Source: a bacterium (GTDB taxonomy: Bacteria; Muiribacteriota; Ozemobacteria; Ozemobacterales; Ozemobacteraceae). From it: DNA of 5,745 nucleotides. The notes beneath the pieces were generated by a model. That model was not told the origin of the DNA. It saw only the letters and a list, made by a program, of their open reading frames with translations, and did not search any database. Positions 1 through 5,745 of this stretch are shown piece by piece. The translations under genes and the position numbers were made by a program. How positions within the stretch are numbered: the stretch's first letter is position 1; every line of letters begins with the position of its first letter. Location of the stretch: assembly GCA_016192885.1 (NCBI GenBank), contig JACPTH010000144.1, positions 1 to 5,745 on the forward strand, given 5' to 3'.

Positions 1-2259
1 GAAGTGGCGTTTTTGGTGAAGCCTGTACAGGTTTCGATTTCTCAGCAGCGCAAGGTGATGGTTTATTCACAAGGTCTCAAAGTGCCGTTGCATGCTAAGG
101 TTGAGCTCAATGGCAAGCCGCCTATTGAAGACAGTGAACAAGTCCTCGATTTAGGTAATGGCGTTACGGCAAAGGTGAAAAATGTTGACTGGAAAACTAT
201 TACTAATCCTTCTGATGGCGTCTGCGAATTAAAGATCGAAACCAATCTCTTGGTGCCAACGGTTGAATTCAAAGCTCAAGGTGCGTTAACCGCTCTAGCT
301 ACGGTGACAATCGCCATTTCAAAAGATGTTAAAAAACAACAAAATGAATTGGCAAAGCCAAAAGTTATTGAAGAAACATTCGTTCTTCCCGCAGTTAGCG
401 CCGATCTGTGGGCGGTTCAGACCCCGGAGTGGAAGAATGTTGAAGGTCGTCTAGCTACTCAAGCTTTGGCTTTAGCCGGTCGGACATTTCTGATTGAAGA
501 AGGAAATTTCATTTTTCAAGGAAAAACACACAACTGGAATGCAGAAACCGGCATCTCACCCAAAATCACACTCGAACCGGCTCTTGAAAGCGCTTCTATA
601 CCCCCGCCACCAGTTCAGAAAGTAATAACCTTACCTATTGTTTGCAGTGACATAAAAATTTCCTGGTTCGGCCCCAATAACCAAACATCTAATGTCAACA
701 GGTTTGTTCCGTTTTTTAAAGAAGTTGGAAACGCTCAAGTTGAATTGAATACCGCTCTAAATTTTGATACAGCAGAGGCCATTTCATTTGCATCAAAAGC
801 CTTTTCTATTCAAGCATTTTCGCTTTCAGATTTAGTTGACGCTTACATAGATCCGTCAAGCTTTACTATTGCAGCAGGTGGTAAAAAGCCTTTAACATTT
901 GTAATAAAACAAAAGCAAATACCAAGCGAAATATTTGTCTTGAGTAACGCTTATAAAGTCATATTTCCCGAAGTTTCGTGGTATGCGAATGATGAATTTC
1001 TGGGTAAAGGCAACCCATTTGAATTCCACGCAACACCGGTAAAAAGACAAAGTACTATTAAAGCTGTTTCCAGTTGCAATATAACGGAATCAGATATTGA
1101 ACCTGGATTTAAAGGCGGCAAGGATGAGATTCTAAGGAAAGCCGTTTATACCGTGGTTACCCTAGATGTTACCAATATTGAAATTTACATTCCTGAAACG
1201 GAAACTGACTCGCAATGGGAAGATGCAAACAATAAAATAAGTTGGGAGCGAATAGTCTTTGATGGTGAATCAATAAAAGTTAAAGTTACTCTTTCTGTAG
1301 AAATTCCTTCGTTGGATATCCTTAAAATACCTATAAAGATAAGAGCCTTTTCAGATTGGAGCGATACCGAAGATTGGAAGGAAATAACGATTAATAGTGA
1401 TGATAGACTTAGTTCGAATAACAAAAGCATTTATCTGACAATTACCTGGAATGAAGCGGTTTCTCTTGGCTTATTTCCACCAAAAGATACTGTTAAATTC
1501 ACTTCCGCTGATTTGATAAAGAATCCAGTGGATAGTAATTTCAATGATAGTAATAAATTCGATGAAGATATGTACGGCGCTGGTTATAAAAGGTGTGGAA
1601 TGGCAAGAGATTTAGGCGGTATAGCCTCTTACCCACCAGCTCTGCCAGTAAACGCAGATTTTCTTAAAACCGGTGGAGTCTTGTATTTTCACGTCACAGC
1701 AGATATTAAAACGAGTTTAATTAGCTCGATTCAATATCAAGCGGATACTTTATATTACTCCGGTCATGGCAACCATCAGACAGGCGAGATATTGGGCGGT
1801 AATTTTTCCCCGAACGATGCAAAGTCATATTGGAACAAAGATTTGGATATGGCCATAATTGCGGGATGTTCGGTGTTTGATATCAAAGATTACGCCGGTC
1901 ATTTTCCTGCAACATCAAGTTCTCATTTTGATTCCCCTGGTGAAAAGTGGATAGGTGCAGGCCCTCAAAAGTTTCTTGGATACGCATATACAGCGCCCTT
2001 GGATAACCAAGGTGGGGACCCTGAGACGACCTCACGAATTATTCATGACTGGTTCACCGGTGGAAAGACCGTTGATTCGTGGATGGATGCAAATGCTAAT
2101 AAGAGTGGTTGGAACGCCTGTGCTATTGATCTCAATAAAGCTCCTTGGGAGTACCATTATTTTAAACCTTATGATTTACCAGGTGGATACCATTACCATG
2201 AAAAAAGAAAAGTGGTTTATGACACAACGAACCAAAAGTGGCCTGATTTGGATCCATAA
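1..2259 (+). CDS. Multi-domain beta-sandwich protein with C-terminal clan CD (caspase/gingipain/CHAT-like) peptidase-type domain, 5' partial
   Basis: The frame is already open at base 1 and there is no signal peptide or visible ribosome site, so the N-terminus is probably upstream. Residues are counted here from the GTG at 4 (751 aa). Residues 1 to about 490 are beta-rich, with alternating hydrophobics and Ig-like strands such as VSWYAND (324-330), and a PPPP hinge at 200-203. The last 250 residues look enzymatic: a hydrophobic strand ending LYYSGHGN with His588, then 34 residues later DMAIIAGCSVFD with Cys622. This HG...GC spacing after two beta strands is the hallmark of clan CD cysteine peptidases. 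The following FLGYAYTAPL strand and WFTGGKTVDSW helix resemble the post-catalytic part of C25/CHAT-type domains. A possible calcium loop lies at 510-521. The protein may be an exported protease or effector; substrate unknown. The coding sequence is certain, the fold call likely, activity unproven. No family name is claimed; DUF6345-like proteins are one comparison to test. Confidence 0.9.
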   Translation, partial: EVAFLVKPVQVSISQQRKVMVYSQGLKVPLHAKVELNGKPPIEDSEQVLDLGNGVTAKVKNVDWKTITNPSDGVCELKIETNLLVPTVEFKAQGALTALATVTIAISKDVKKQQNELAKPKVIEETFVLPAVSADLWAVQTPEWKNVEGRLATQALALAGRTFLIEEGNFIFQGKTHNWNAETGISPKITLEPALESASIPPPPVQKVITLPIVCSDIKISWFGPNNQTSNVNRFVPFFKEVGNAQVELNTALNFDTAEAISFASKAFSIQAFSLSDLVDAYIDPSSFTIAAGGKKPLTFVIKQKQIPSEIFVLSNAYKVIFPEVSWYANDEFLGKGNPFEFHATPVKRQSTIKAVSSCNITESDIEPGFKGGKDEILRKAVYTVVTLDVTNIEIYIPETETDSQWEDANNKISWERIVFDGESIKVKVTLSVEIPSLDILKIPIKIRAFSDWSDTEDWKEITINSDDRLSSNNKSIYLTITWNEAVSLGLFPPKDTVKFTSADLIKNPVDSNFNDSNKFDEDMYGAGYKRCGMARDLGGIASYPPALPVNADFLKTGGVLYFHVTADIKTSLISSIQYQADTLYYSGHGNHQTGEILGGNFSPNDAKSYWNKDLDMAIIAGCSVFDIKDYAGHFPATSSSHFDSPGEKWIGAGPQKFLGYAYTAPLDNQGGDPETTSRIIHDWFTGGKTVDSWMDANANKSGWNACAIDLNKAPWEYHYFKPYDLPGGYHYHEKRKVVYDTTNQKWPDLDP
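1531..1566 (+). other. Possible calcium-binding loop preceding the catalytic domain
   Basis: Residues 510-521 of the first protein read DSNFNDSNKFDE. Positions 1, 3, 5, 7 and 12 are D, N, N, S and E, as in EF-hand or thrombospondin-type-3-like loops, but position 6 is D rather than Gly and position 8 is not hydrophobic. The DNA contains the direct repeat GATAGTAAT twice. Several clan CD peptidases need calcium, so the site is plausible, but the match may be chance in an Asn/Asp-rich linker. Confidence 0.25.
1747..1881 (+). other. Putative catalytic His588/Cys622 segment of the clan CD-like domain
   Basis: Codons for LYYSGHGN (His588 at 1765-1767) and for MAIIAGCSVFD (Cys622 at 1867-1869) each sit at the end of a hydrophobic strand. 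In clan CD peptidases the catalytic His follows a strand in an HG motif and the Cys follows the next core strand. Both required residues are present, so the domain is not obviously dead. Assignment is by motif pattern only. Confidence 0.6.
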
Positions 2260-2267
2260 AAAAGCTT

Positions 2268-2275
2268 GGAGAAAG
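2268..2275 (+). promoter_or_regulatory. Shine-Dalgarno site for the 259-aa gene
   Basis: GGAGAAAG lies with GGAG 8 nt before the ATG at 2280. It fixes the start, and because it sits in the 20-nt gap after the upstream stop, it supports co-transcription of the two genes. Confidence 0.8.
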
Positions 2276-2279
2276 ACTT

Positions 2280-3059
2280 ATGAAGTTTAACATTTCAATC
2301 CTAGTAATTGGGATTCTATTTTTCCTTGTTAAAGTAACATTTGCCTATGACAAAATAGTAAATTCTCTATTACAATTTGATTTTAAAACGATCTCTCTCA
2401 ATTCTAAGATGACTGAAAATTTGCTTTCAAAGAAGTTAGTAAGTGAAGCAAACAGAAAATTGTCAGATTTATATAAAGAAAACACGTCATGCAACGAAAA
2501 TATTTTCTTCCCTAAATGTGTTGATCTTATTAAAGAATTTTCTGAAATTATTTCATTGAATCCCAACAATAGAGCTTCTTTAACATTAAAATTTTATTTA
2601 GGCACATGCCTCGTGCTTTCACATGAATCATTTTATAAAGATATGACAAATTGGGAAAAAATAATTGAAAAAGCTCTAACAATTTTTAACTCTATCTCAT
2701 CCGAATTTCCAAACACTTGGGAGGGAAAACTTTCTTCTACTTATAATCGAAATCATTTTTTAGCTATTATTAAAAATGATGTAGAAAATCAAGTTTTTGA
2801 ATTGCGAAAATTGATTCCTATTTATCGAGAACTTGAAAAAGATGCTGGCTTTATTGAATATCTGAAAATCTTTAATATAAAGAATCCAGTAGAAATTTCA
2901 GTGCGGGATATTCTAATTTATAAGGAGCTTGAACTTGGACATATTGAAGCTGCTGAACAGGAACTAAAAAAAGTCAAGGGATTAAAAAATGTTACAGAGC
3001 ATGTTTTAAGTAGATTAGAGCGCGAAATAGAAAGAGCAAAACAAAAAAAATCGAGATAG
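2280..3059 (+). CDS. Exported helical (TPR-like) protein of unknown function, partner of the upstream peptidase-like gene
   Basis: The 259-residue product starts with a signal peptide: Lys2, a hydrophobic core at about 5-20, and a likely cleavage after TFA (residue 22), so it should act outside the cytoplasm. The mature part is almost entirely helical. FSEIISLNPNNRAS (87-100) looks like the end of a TPR-type helix pair, and a Glu/Lys-rich helical stretch with GHIEAAEQELKKVKG (220-234) ends the protein in a basic KQKKSR tail. Cys71 and Cys80 could form a disulfide; Cys110 is a third. No enzymatic motif is seen. The gene lies 20 nt behind the peptidase-like gene with its own strong ribosome site, indicating an operon. 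Its G+C is about 25-30% in sampled lines, far below the flanking genes, pointing to separate acquisition or rapid evolution. It could be an inhibitor/immunity protein, chaperone or scaffold for the upstream protein; none is proven. I do not recognise the family. Confidence 0.85.
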   Translation: MKFNISILVIGILFFLVKVTFAYDKIVNSLLQFDFKTISLNSKMTENLLSKKLVSEANRKLSDLYKENTSCNENIFFPKCVDLIKEFSEIISLNPNNRASLTLKFYLGTCLVLSHESFYKDMTNWEKIIEKALTIFNSISSEFPNTWEGKLSSTYNRNHFLAIIKNDVENQVFELRKLIPIYRELEKDAGFIEYLKIFNIKNPVEISVRDILIYKELELGHIEAAEQELKKVKGLKNVTEHVLSRLEREIERAKQKKSR

Positions 3060-3120
3060 GTATGTATGAATGACTTAACAGATGAACGAATATGTCGCTA
3101 TTTCGAGATTTGCAGAAAAC

Positions 3121-3126
3121 TATAAT
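3121..3126 (+). promoter_or_regulatory. Isolated consensus -10 hexamer TATAAT
   Basis: A perfect TATAAT is present, but at 16-18 nt upstream there is only weak -35 resemblance (about 3097-3104) and no extended -10 TG. In AT-rich DNA this can be chance. If used, transcription would begin near 3133 and give a leader of about 220 nt before the next gene. Confidence 0.2.
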
Positions 3127-3139
3127 ATACTCCACAAAT

Positions 3140-3169
3140 TTGATCTAAAGATTGATTTTAGTAAATAAT
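3140..3169 (+). promoter_or_regulatory. Candidate sigma70-type promoter for the third gene
   Basis: TTGATC (3140-3145, four of six consensus bases) is followed after 18 nt by AATAAT (3164-3169, five of six). Transcription would begin near 3176, giving a leader of about 175 nt. This is the best -35/-10 pair I found in the gap, yet it is only a motif match. Confidence 0.3.
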
Positions 3170-3299
3170 GAGGTTCCGAAGTATTGATGGAATTAGTGTG
3201 TTTTTTACCGTCTTTCAACTACCCAACATCGTAGAAGCAGGAAATTCATCATACCCCCTATCTCTCATGTTAGTCATAATTCGTATGTCACACGAAACT

Positions 3300-3309
3300 A
3301 TTCCGGAAT
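3300..3309. repeat. Perfect 10-bp palindrome ATTCCGGAAT
   Basis: A perfect inverted repeat without spacer, 43 nt before the start codon at 3352. It could be a small dimeric operator, but a single 10-bp palindrome is weak evidence. Confidence 0.25.
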
Positions 3310-3325
3310 TGTCGATGTGTCCGTT

Positions 3326-3339
3326 GAAAAAATTTTTTC
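3326..3339. repeat. A6T6 palindrome GAAAAAATTTTTTC directly before the ribosome site
   Basis: A 14-bp perfect palindrome of six A and six T ends two nt before AAGAGG. Such A-tracts bend or stiffen DNA, and the AU-rich leader would keep the ribosome site unfolded. It is not a terminator because it has no GC stem. Confidence 0.4.
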
Positions 3340-3340
3340 C

Positions 3341-3346
3341 AAGAGG
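3341..3346 (+). promoter_or_regulatory. Shine-Dalgarno site selecting the ATG at 3352
   Basis: AAGAGG lies 5 nt before ATG 3352. The in-frame GTG at 3346 overlaps this site and would leave no ribosome site of its own, so translation should begin at 3352, two codons later than the longest open frame. Confidence 0.75.
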
Positions 3347-3351
3347 TGTAT

Positions 3352-5049
3352 ATGAAAGCTAGCTTTAAATGGGATTTCCGAGTTTTGATGGCTGTTGTTT
3401 TCGCTTTTTTTTCTTTGGCGCATTTGACGGCTTTCTGTGAAAATCTACCTTCCGGTCAAACCTCCACTGCCGGAAGCCAAGGGAAACTTTCGGAACGCAT
3501 CCGATATGTTCCATTTTCAGATTTTAAAGAAGTTTTCGAGAAAACCCCCAAAGGTTTTTTGATTCCAAAAGAAGTGTATGAATCGATGAAGAAGGAAAAA
3601 GAAGGGTTTCTTGCCCGAAAACCTCAGAGCCCGCTTCCGAAGTTGGATATCGATTTCTCCTTTGGAAAGGCTCAATATAGTGGAACTCTCCACGATCAGG
3701 TCGCCGAGTTTGAAGCCGAGTTCCTTTTTTCGGTCCCCCAAGAACGCTGGGTACTACTTCCGCTTCCGGGCGGGGATGTAGGTTTGATTGAAGTAACCTT
3801 GGACGACCAACAAATCGGTGTAATAGCCCAAGGCTTTAGCGGAATTCAAGATCAAGAAGCTCCAAAAGGGAAAGTCGCCCTTCTTCAACAAAGGTTTAAT
3901 GCGGTTCGATCCAAATCGAAAACGCGCGAAGTCCATGGACGAACCGGCGTTTCAAATGATTTTTCCGTCGCGGTTAAAGGTCCGGGAAATCATGTATTAA
4001 AGGTTCGCTTTGCGGTCCCGCAAGTTGACGACCCTGACAAAAATGAAATCACTTTTCGAATCCCCCGAGTACCCATGAACACCTTCGAAGTTTTTCTCGA
4101 TAAATCAGGTCAAATGGGGGAAGTTGATCGTTCGGAAGGAACGGTATCCCTTGATTCCGTGGGCGATCGAACCTTGATTTCCGGAGTAATAGGGCAAACC
4201 GATCGGTTTACCTTGCGTTGGGCCCCAAAAACAATTTCCTATCCTAGCCAACCCACCGAGACAGCAAGCCAAGCTCAGCCTATCCTCGAAAAAACCCGAA
4301 AGGAAGTTAAACCTCCCCTAGTGTACGCAGATAGTTGCACATTGCTTTCTTTCGGCGAGGGATTTATAAGAAGCGACATTTTTGTACAACTAAACATTAC
4401 CCGCTCGCCAAAGGGAATCATAAATTTTATGATTCCCAAAGAGATGAAGGTACTAGATGTGCGATCGGATCGATTGGAATCATATGAAATCCAGGACACC
4501 GCTTCCGGTAACCGTATTGTTTGTCGTCTTAACGCACAACTTCAATCATTAGTTGGAATTTCTATAAGCGGAGAAACTAAAATGTCGGATACCACCGAAG
4601 AGGTGGCTGTCCCTGTCCATCAGGTTGAAGACGTGGAGCACGATCACGGTTACATCGGGGTTGAAGCTCGCACCTCTATTGAGATCGCGAAAGTCGAAGA
4701 ATCCCTGGGAAATTTAGACGTTTCCCCAATCGATCCATCTTCACTTCCCGATGAATTGTCCTCTCGCGCTACTCGCTCTATTTTATTGGGGTTTCGTTAT
4801 TTGGCGATCCCATTCTCAAAGCCTTTGAAACTTCAAATTACTCGACATAAAGACGTTTCCGTGTTAACAAGCATGATTGACCAAGTTTGGGCCACTACCG
4901 TATTTGGGACGGATGAGACATCTCTTACTTGCTTGGATATGCTCGTAAAAAATAACGGCCAACAATATTTGAAGGTTAAAGTTAGCGAGGGCTCATGGAT
5001 ACAATCGGCGGCGGTTGAGGGAACGCCTGCAACAATCAATCTTCAATAA
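3352..5049 (+). CDS. Exported beta-rich PVC-type protein of unknown function, 5' part of a frameshifted gene
   Basis: From ATG 3352 the frame gives 565 residues. A signal peptide spans about residues 1-29 (basic start, hydrophobic 11-28); Cys29 is preceded by Phe, so it is a poor lipobox. Next comes RIRYVPFSDFKEVFEKTPKG (49-68) followed by FLIPKEVYESM, a segment I associate from memory with large planctomycete-type exported proteins. Then come beta-sandwich stretches: GTLHDQVAEFEAEF (111-124) with RWVLLPLPGG (132-141), a linker rich in Pro/Gln/Ser/Thr near 293-320, then a second beta region with GYIGVEA (433-439), LPDEL (465-469), ILLGFRYL (477-484) and MLVKNNGQQYLKV (530-542). The frame stops at 5047-5049 just after VEGTPATINLQ, but the same kind of protein resumes in another frame downstream. 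As it stands the product would be secreted without its membrane anchor. Role unknown; envelope or surface location inferred. G+C is near 46% in sampled lines. Confidence 0.9.
   Translation: MKASFKWDFRVLMAVVFAFFSLAHLTAFCENLPSGQTSTAGSQGKLSERIRYVPFSDFKEVFEKTPKGFLIPKEVYESMKKEKEGFLARKPQSPLPKLDIDFSFGKAQYSGTLHDQVAEFEAEFLFSVPQERWVLLPLPGGDVGLIEVTLDDQQIGVIAQGFSGIQDQEAPKGKVALLQQRFNAVRSKSKTREVHGRTGVSNDFSVAVKGPGNHVLKVRFAVPQVDDPDKNEITFRIPRVPMNTFEVFLDKSGQMGEVDRSEGTVSLDSVGDRTLISGVIGQTDRFTLRWAPKTISYPSQPTETASQAQPILEKTRKEVKPPLVYADSCTLLSFGEGFIRSDIFVQLNITRSPKGIINFMIPKEMKVLDVRSDRLESYEIQDTASGNRIVCRLNAQLQSLVGISISGETKMSDTTEEVAVPVHQVEDVEHDHGYIGVEARTSIEIAKVEESLGNLDVSPIDPSSLPDELSSRATRSILLGFRYLAIPFSKPLKLQITRHKDVSVLTSMIDQVWATTVFGTDETSLTCLDMLVKNNGQQYLKVKVSEGSWIQSAAVEGTPATINLQ
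5019..5049 (+). other. Frameshift junction between the two halves of the third gene
   Basis: This is the only interval where the upstream frame (stop TAA 5047-5049) and the downstream frame (preceded by TGA 5016-5018) are both open. One missing nucleotide, or any loss equal to 1 modulo 3, joins them. It contains CAAT at 5033-5036 and 5037-5040, with another at 5044-5047; adding one CAAT unit would restore a continuous frame. No canonical X-XXY-YYZ slippery heptamer is present in the upstream frame. Confidence 0.75.
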
Positions 5050-5745
5050 ATTTTACAAGCCCTTTTGAGTTTTCTCTTCCGATTTTAGCCTTCCCGGCCT
5101 CCAAACTTGACTGGACGGTGTATGCTCCCGATCAATACGTAATGATTCCCCAACCCACCAATGTCGAAAAACCATATCGAGAACCTCGGTACTTTCCGCT
5201 TATTTTAGTCGTAAGGCTTTTCAAATTTCTTTCCACCCCTGAGTTTCTTATTTTCCTAGTTTTGTTTATGGCTATTTACGCGATGGTTCGCCATTTTTTA
5301 AAAGCTCGTGAAGAATCTGAGAAAAAGCCTTTTTCCTGGGCTACCACGCTACTTATCGTTGTGGGGTTTGGAATATTGGGTATTGCTGGAATTGGACCCG
5401 GGGTAGGAACTCTCAATAATAGTTTTGGAACGGTTCATTCTCCTTTACGATCTGCTGATATGCCTGTGAGCGGTTACCGGTCCAGCGGAATTCCAGTTCC
5501 GCCTGCTTCCTCGATTCCCCAAGCTTCCCCGGAAGACATTCGCGATGAAAAAGATGCAATGTCATCTTCAATTGATGACTTGGAAGAACAATATGCTCCC
5601 GGGAAAGGAGGAAAAGATGAAGCCCGTCTTGATTCTTTCTCCAGAAGTAACAATGCTAAAAAAATGGAAGCGCTGGGAAAAGTTTTCCCAAAAAGCCCAC
5701 CCGTTTACAAATCGCGCACAAGCATGGGAAGAGACCGAGGGGCCC
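5019..5745 (+). CDS. 3' continuation of the frameshifted gene: beta end, two transmembrane helices and disordered tail, 3' partial
   Basis: The frame shifted by -1 relative to the preceding coding sequence is open from 5019 to the window edge (about 240 codons). It begins with SPFEFSLPILAFP and ASKLDWTVYAPDQY (about 5058-5138), which reads like the expected end of the beta region of the upstream protein. A first hydrophobic helix (FLIFLVLFMAIYAMV, about 5244-5288) and a second (WATTLLIVVGFGILGIAGIG, 5337-5396) are separated by a charged KAREESEKK loop. The rest is a low-complexity Ser/Pro/charged tail. The first in-frame start candidates, GTG 5118 and ATG 5142, have no ribosome site and lie inside or after the conserved-looking WTVYAP segment, so an independent gene is unlikely. 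It is best treated as the C-terminal half of the same gene: a broken gene or a sequence error. The end lies beyond the window. Confidence 0.8.

Larger units (their letters stand above)
3060..3351. other. Intergenic region between the two transcription units
   Basis: This stretch holds weak promoter-like elements, two short perfect palindromes and the ribosome site of the next gene. I see no tRNA, no convincing rho-independent terminator (no GC stem followed by a T-run) and no gene with a ribosome site. Short open frames occur on both strands (28 codons at 3082-3168 plus; 47 codons at 3215-3358 minus) but lack support. Confidence 0.7.

Noticed and set aside
1955..2290. 111-codon plus-strand open frame spanning the end of the first gene and the start of the second
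   Set aside because: Overlaps a clearly coding domain in another frame and the second gene's start, and has no ribosome site evidence.
3048..3111. Terminator hairpin after the second gene using AAATCGAGATAG and CTATTTCGAGATTT
   Set aside because: The arms pair imperfectly, the loop is about 40 nt and there is no T-run; the similarity is mainly a short direct repeat TCGAGAT.
3066..3125. 19-codon open frame starting MNDLTDERIC shortly after the second gene
   Set aside because: Very short, only a weak TAGG upstream, ends at the TATAAT motif.
3082..3168. 28-codon plus-strand open frame starting MNEYVAISRF
   Set aside because: No ribosome site before the ATG and such a length is expected by chance in AT-rich DNA; it overlaps promoter candidates.
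3220..3275. Integron attC site (ACCCAAC matches the R' core pattern)
   Set aside because: No matching GTTRRRY partner or inner boxes at suitable spacing.
3168..3362. 64-codon plus-strand open frame ahead of the third gene
   Set aside because: No ribosome site, it overlaps the next gene's start, and its sequence shows no domain or signal pattern.
3430..3441. Lipoprotein signal (Cys29 of the third protein)
   Set aside because: The preceding residues are T-A-F, and Phe at -1 does not fit a lipobox; a signal peptidase I site is more likely.
5019..5049. Programmed -1 ribosomal frameshift
   Set aside because: No slippery heptamer (X-XXY-YYZ) lies in the overlap in the correct frame, and no obvious downstream stem-loop follows; mutation or sequence error is simpler.

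Overview
The window (mixed composition, roughly 40% G+C overall by sampled hand counts) holds three protein-coding loci, all on the plus strand. No RNA gene, mobile element or CRISPR array was seen. The organism looks like a diderm bacterium of intermediate G+C. The third gene carries, as far as I can recall, the layout of large exported beta-rich proteins common in Planctomycetota and related PVC or candidate-phylum genomes: signal peptide, then a short 'vPyed..kvFe...kGvflP.e.f..l'-like segment, then long beta-sandwich stretches and a C-terminal membrane anchor. This taxonomic hint is weak.

Left part (1-3059): a two-gene unit. The first gene is open at the left edge, so its N-terminus is probably outside the window. 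It encodes a long chain of beta-sandwich/Ig-like segments ending in a domain with the His/Cys dyad pattern of clan CD (caspase, gingipain, CHAT-like) cysteine peptidases. After 20 nt and a good Shine-Dalgarno sequence comes a much more AT-rich gene for a 259-residue exported helical protein. The pairing of an effector-like protein with a variable AT-rich exported partner suggests protease plus inhibitor/immunity or accessory protein. This is inference.

Middle (3060-3351): a 292-nt gap with weak sigma70-like promoter candidates, two short perfect palindromes and a Shine-Dalgarno sequence for the next gene. No gene there is convincing.

Right part (3352-5745): a gene for an exported, membrane-anchored beta-rich protein, interrupted at 5047-5049 by a stop. 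The same protein clearly continues in another frame up to the window edge, with a conserved-looking segment, two transmembrane helices and a disordered tail. No start codon or ribosome site supports a separate downstream gene, so this is a frameshifted gene (real mutation, small deletion or sequence error). Two tandem CAAT units, plus a third nearby, lie exactly in the only interval where the two frames overlap.
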